Of a stretch of DNA of 64,000 nt, positions 61,045 through 64,000 are shown piece by piece. The translations under genes were made by a program, and so were the position numbers. The DNA comes from Leguminivora glycinivorella (Eukaryota > Arthropoda > Insecta > Lepidoptera > Tortricidae), in NCBI RefSeq assembly GCF_023078275.1, contig NC_062993.1, positions 1,488,001 to 1,552,000 of the forward strand. Direction: 5' to 3'. Within the stretch, counting starts at the first letter, position 1. Each line of letters opens with the position of its first letter. A model generated the notes under the pieces. That model was not told the origin of the DNA. It saw nothing but the letters and a program-made list of their open reading frames with translations, and made no database searches.

Positions 61045-62225
61045 TTGATTAAAAAAAAATGGTTTTAATGTGGTGCAGCGCATGAGGGCCAGCTCTAACA
61101 CTGTCTTGGCGATGATTGCTGACCGTCTTGACTGCCCGTACATAGTCCACTGTTGTAACAGGCATGTGCGGACTGGGGTCGGTTAATATTTTATTTTGAT
61201 GTAAATATAAATGTAAATTGTTTTCTTTTTTATTTAATTTCTGTCTTTATTTATTTAATTTGACATTATTTAATAGTACAATTATTTTTTATTCATTGTG
61301 AAACCATTTTATTTAAATAATTAATGATAAAACTGATTTATAACGTAACCAATGGTTCTTAAAATGTTTTATGAATTGAATTGTTTACATTATGTACATT
61401 ACGACGATCGCTATACAATAAGTAATTGCTATTGTACTCTTTTACTTTAAATATGAAAATTGTATTGAGAGATCAATAAACTAAACTAAACTAAACTATT
61501 TAATTTAATGTTAATTAGTAAATTTAATTTAATGTAATTTAATTATAAGTTTTAATTTATTTATAATATAATATAGTTATGGAATCAACCTGTATGAGCA
61601 ATAATTGTCTTGAAATAAATGTTATTTTTTTTTATCAATGACCAAGAAGATTTACAAGTGCCATTGCTCAAAGTTTGCTACACTTCAGTGAGTAGCCAGA
61701 CTAAACCAGACTTTGATGATATTCTACGGATGAATCATAACATAATAGTATCGATATTTGAAGGATATTAAGTTTACAAATGGAGAAGGCCTATATCCTA
61801 TAAAAAGGGGTTAATTATTTTGGTGAGAAATAAATGGCTTTTTATTTTATTTCATTTTAAGTTTACAAATACTGGTACGAAACTTACAAGCTTCTTGGTC
61901 AGGTCTCCAGAATCACCCTGTATTTTTACCACCATAATGTAGAAACCGCTAACTTGTATAAGATCTTTATCTATACATTTTGTGCGTCTGTACGTCGCTC
62001 TCGCCCAAGTGGTCCCATAAAGATTACCCCAACGGCGCCTTTCCGAGGGCCTGTCGAATCTCGGCAAATTTGCCCGGAGACACTACCAAGAGGTTTTCAT
62101 GTTTAAAAAAAACGAATAATATTATTCGATCAAAAGTAAGAAATGTATGTAAATTTTGTTTATAGTAAATAATATCTTACTCGACAGCGAAGAAGTCACG
62201 GAAAATGGACGCCACACCCTATTGT
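61045..62225. other. No recognised gene; (ctaaa)n tract at 61477-61498
   Basis: AT-rich. gatcaataaactaaactaaa at 61472 looks like a LINE 3' end with a simple-repeat tail but has no coding part attached. Confidence 0.35.
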
Positions 62226-62227
62226 AA

Positions 62228-62760
62228 GACATATTCAATAGTATTTTATACAATCGTGATATAATACAAAGCTTTTCAGTCGAGTACCATGTTTAGGCCA
62301 CGAAGCTTGCTGAGTGGCCTAGTAGTACGGTTCGAGAGTGAAAAGCTTGATTACATCACTATTGTATACAATACTTTTTCTACGAGTCATCATCATCATA
62401 AATGGACAAAAATGTCATCATTCAAGTTAAAATTAATGTTAATAGCGTCGTTCATCGTTGTATCAACATCGAATTATCTGACAACCAATTGTTTTTAATA
62501 ACCGTCTCTGATTGGTCGATAACGCGACAGATAAAAAAAATGTGTTTCAGATGCGGAAAGAATTGCCAGGTACATATCGCAAATTAGCATAGAACTTGTA
62601 TGAAGTTCTATTTTTGAATTGTTTTCAATTAAGTAAAGTGAAGTGTAATGAATTATAGTTGACTAAGTGTTAAAGACTATCGAACACTGAAAAGTCAGCA
62701 CGTATAGTTTAGTTTGCGGTGTCCTGATTGACAGATTAAAGTTGATGAGTAGAAAAAACT
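62228..62760 (+). repeat. Large dispersed repeat with hairpin end, copy 2
   Basis: Reverse complement of 55320-55870 with moderate divergence. A frame from 62402 reads VKINVNSVVHRCINIELSDN, QLFLITVSDWSITRQIKK and MCFRCGKNCQVHIAN, 61 codons to a TAG at 62585-62587. In copy 1 the corresponding frame has a stop after ITVSD. Whether this is coding is unclear. Confidence 0.55.
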
Positions 62761-62989
62761 TGAAAACATGGCTGTACTATCATAGTTTAATGACCGTTAA
62801 AATTCGAATGATGACTAATAGCGTTTGTCCTTCTTTTCTCGTCCTATGAAGGGTAGGTAAGTATGATTACCTAAACAAGATAATATTTGAATACCTGGCC
62901 ACCTCCAGGGGATATATTTACACAGGGGACACTGCATCATAGTAATAATGTATATTGCGTTGTTTGCAAGTCGCCACATTCACATTTTT

Positions 62990-63105
62990 TTTTATTATAA
63001 CTGGGCTTACTCTTGGCCACAGACGACCCAAAGGCAAAGACGTGGCCTACGATGGAGTGAGCTCGCCCAGAAGATGCCTGTTCACTCTTGATTTGAAGGT
63101 AATAA
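62990..63105 (+). repeat. Dispersed repeat, gtggcctacgatggagtg family
   Basis: tttttattataactgggctt, actcttggccacagacgacc, caaaggcaaagacgtggcct and agatgcctgttcactcttga; inverted copy at 50445-50535 and fragment at 10495-10560. Confidence 0.6.
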
Positions 63106-63179
63106 TGCAACTTCTTCTTCTTCGTCGAAAGTGTAATAACCTCACTGTACGTTAGTACCGTTCATTCAGGCAAATCCTT

Positions 63180-63460
63180 GCCTGTTTTTTTTTAATATTA
63201 CGTCGGTGGCAAACAAGCATACGGCCCGCCTGATGTAAAGCGGTCACCGTAACTTATGGACGCCTGCAACTCAAACAGTGTCACATGCGCGTTGCCACCC
63301 CATTAGAAACTTGTACATTCCCTTTTGCTGTGTTAAGTACACAGCAAAAAGGAGTGTACAAGTTCTAAGGAGGGTTCGGGTTGCCGACGACTCAAAGGAC
63401 AATAGACGGAACAAGTTAGTTCCGTAAGTCCTCCCGTCATCAGCACACCGCACCCTCGTT
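63180..63460 (+). repeat. Dispersed repeat, tacgtcggcggcaaacaagc family, copy 2
   Basis: tacgtcggtggcaaacaagc, aaagcggtcaccgtaactta and aggacaatagacggaacaag. It differs from copy 1 (7130) by a 38-bp palindromic insertion at 63317-63354. Sequence to about 63650 may belong to the same element. Confidence 0.65.
63317..63354. mobile_element. 38-bp palindromic insertion with TGTAC duplication
   Basis: attcccttttgctgtg-ttaagta-cacagcaaaaaggag is a near-perfect palindrome. TGTAC flanks it at 63312-63316 and 63355-63359. Copy 1 of the host repeat at 7254-7264 has a single cttgtacaag. Confidence 0.65.
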
Positions 63461-63652
63461 GAGCTCTGGCAGCCTTACTCACCGGCAGGAACACAACACT
63501 ATGAGTAGGGTCTAGTGCTATTTGGCTGCGGTCTTCTGTAAGGCGGAGGTACTACCCCAGTTGGGCTCTGCTCTAGATTCGACCGAGACGATATCCGCTG
63601 TGCTGTGCCCTACCACACAAAGCGGAATATCATTCGCTATGCCCTACCTCCT

Positions 63653-63683
63653 AACAATCAATCAATCAATCAATCAATCAATT
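63653..63683 (-). repeat. (CAAT)n tract at a probable LINE 3' end
   Basis: aatcaatcaatc repeats followed by ttatttattcgtgataacta, resembling the (cattc)n-tailed LINE end at 53293-53345 in the same orientation. Confidence 0.5.
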
Positions 63684-64000
63684 ATTTATTCGTGATAACT
63701 ACAAAATACACAAGTAAGAAAACAGAAACAGCAAATAAAAGAAATTAAACATATAAGTTACCACGAAATGGTCCCGACTCAGCATAAAATGCTAACCCAA
63801 GGGTCAGCGCTGGTCTTCCGTCGGGACCATTTTGTTGGTCACGAACGCAGCTGTACGACGCGGACCCGTGACATAGTGAACGCAGCGCAATGTTTATTAC
63901 TAAACGCAGCGGCGAGCGCCATCTTGTCTGTCGCTAAGACGTCATAGGTCATATTACTGTTATGTCATTAGCCCACGTCGCACAGTATAACAAAACTTGC
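63684..64000. other. No recognised gene; hairpin at 63768-63831
   Basis: aaatggtcccgac (63766-63778) pairs with gtcgggaccatttt (63819-63832). The rest is anonymous. Confidence 0.4.

Overview
This is eukaryotic DNA from a moth or butterfly. I infer that from the repeats. There are several copies of dispersed sequences I know from lepidopteran genomes: a tRNA-derived SINE on the minus strand at 52588-52790, the cccgcgggcaaaagctag-type repeat, the catcatcat-tailed SINE, and the 3' tails of RTE-like and CR1/jockey-like LINEs. There are also mariner, BEL/Pao and Helitron elements. I found no host gene. Everything I can name is a transposable element, a piece of one, or a simple repeat.

Layout. 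1-1094: minus-strand Ty3/gypsy-type element (gag, leader, primer site, start of LTR) running off the left edge. 1095-1750: a 5'-truncated retroelement with a target-site duplication. 2-11.6 kb: short non-autonomous elements (palindromic MITEs, SINEs, three truncated LINE 3' ends). 11.68-43.43 kb: a nested stack. A plus-strand LINE with an FP25K-like ORF1 (11683-12758, resuming near 41439-43429) appears split by a minus-strand LINE (APE endonuclease, reverse transcriptase, C-terminal zinc finger; 12760 to beyond 22950). That LINE is split by an intact BEL/Pao retrotransposon (15964-22136, identical 210-bp LTRs, CAGTC duplication). Its 5' region is split again by an 18.5-kb non-coding LTR element (22951-41435, 2352-bp LTRs, GCTA duplication). 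The right LTR of that element carries a 3390-bp Helitron (37228-40617), and the Helitron carries a 133-bp LINE fragment (38652-38784, GCTTC duplication). 43.5-64 kb: more LINE debris, MITEs and SINEs, one mariner with an open transposase (48592-49863), one broken mariner between 52-bp perfect inverted repeats (56529-57890), and a repeat pair in opposite orientations at 55.3 and 62.2 kb.

How the parts relate. The BEL element carries every domain needed for its own movement (gag, protease, RT, RNase H, integrase, LTRs, primer site, purine tract). The large LTR element and the Helitron carry no recognisable enzyme and would depend on proteins made elsewhere. The first mariner could supply its own transposase. 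The two LTRs of the large element are identical in length once the Helitron is removed, and I noticed only a couple of substitutions between them. The stack therefore looks recent. Such density and nesting fits heterochromatin or a W chromosome, which is inference only.
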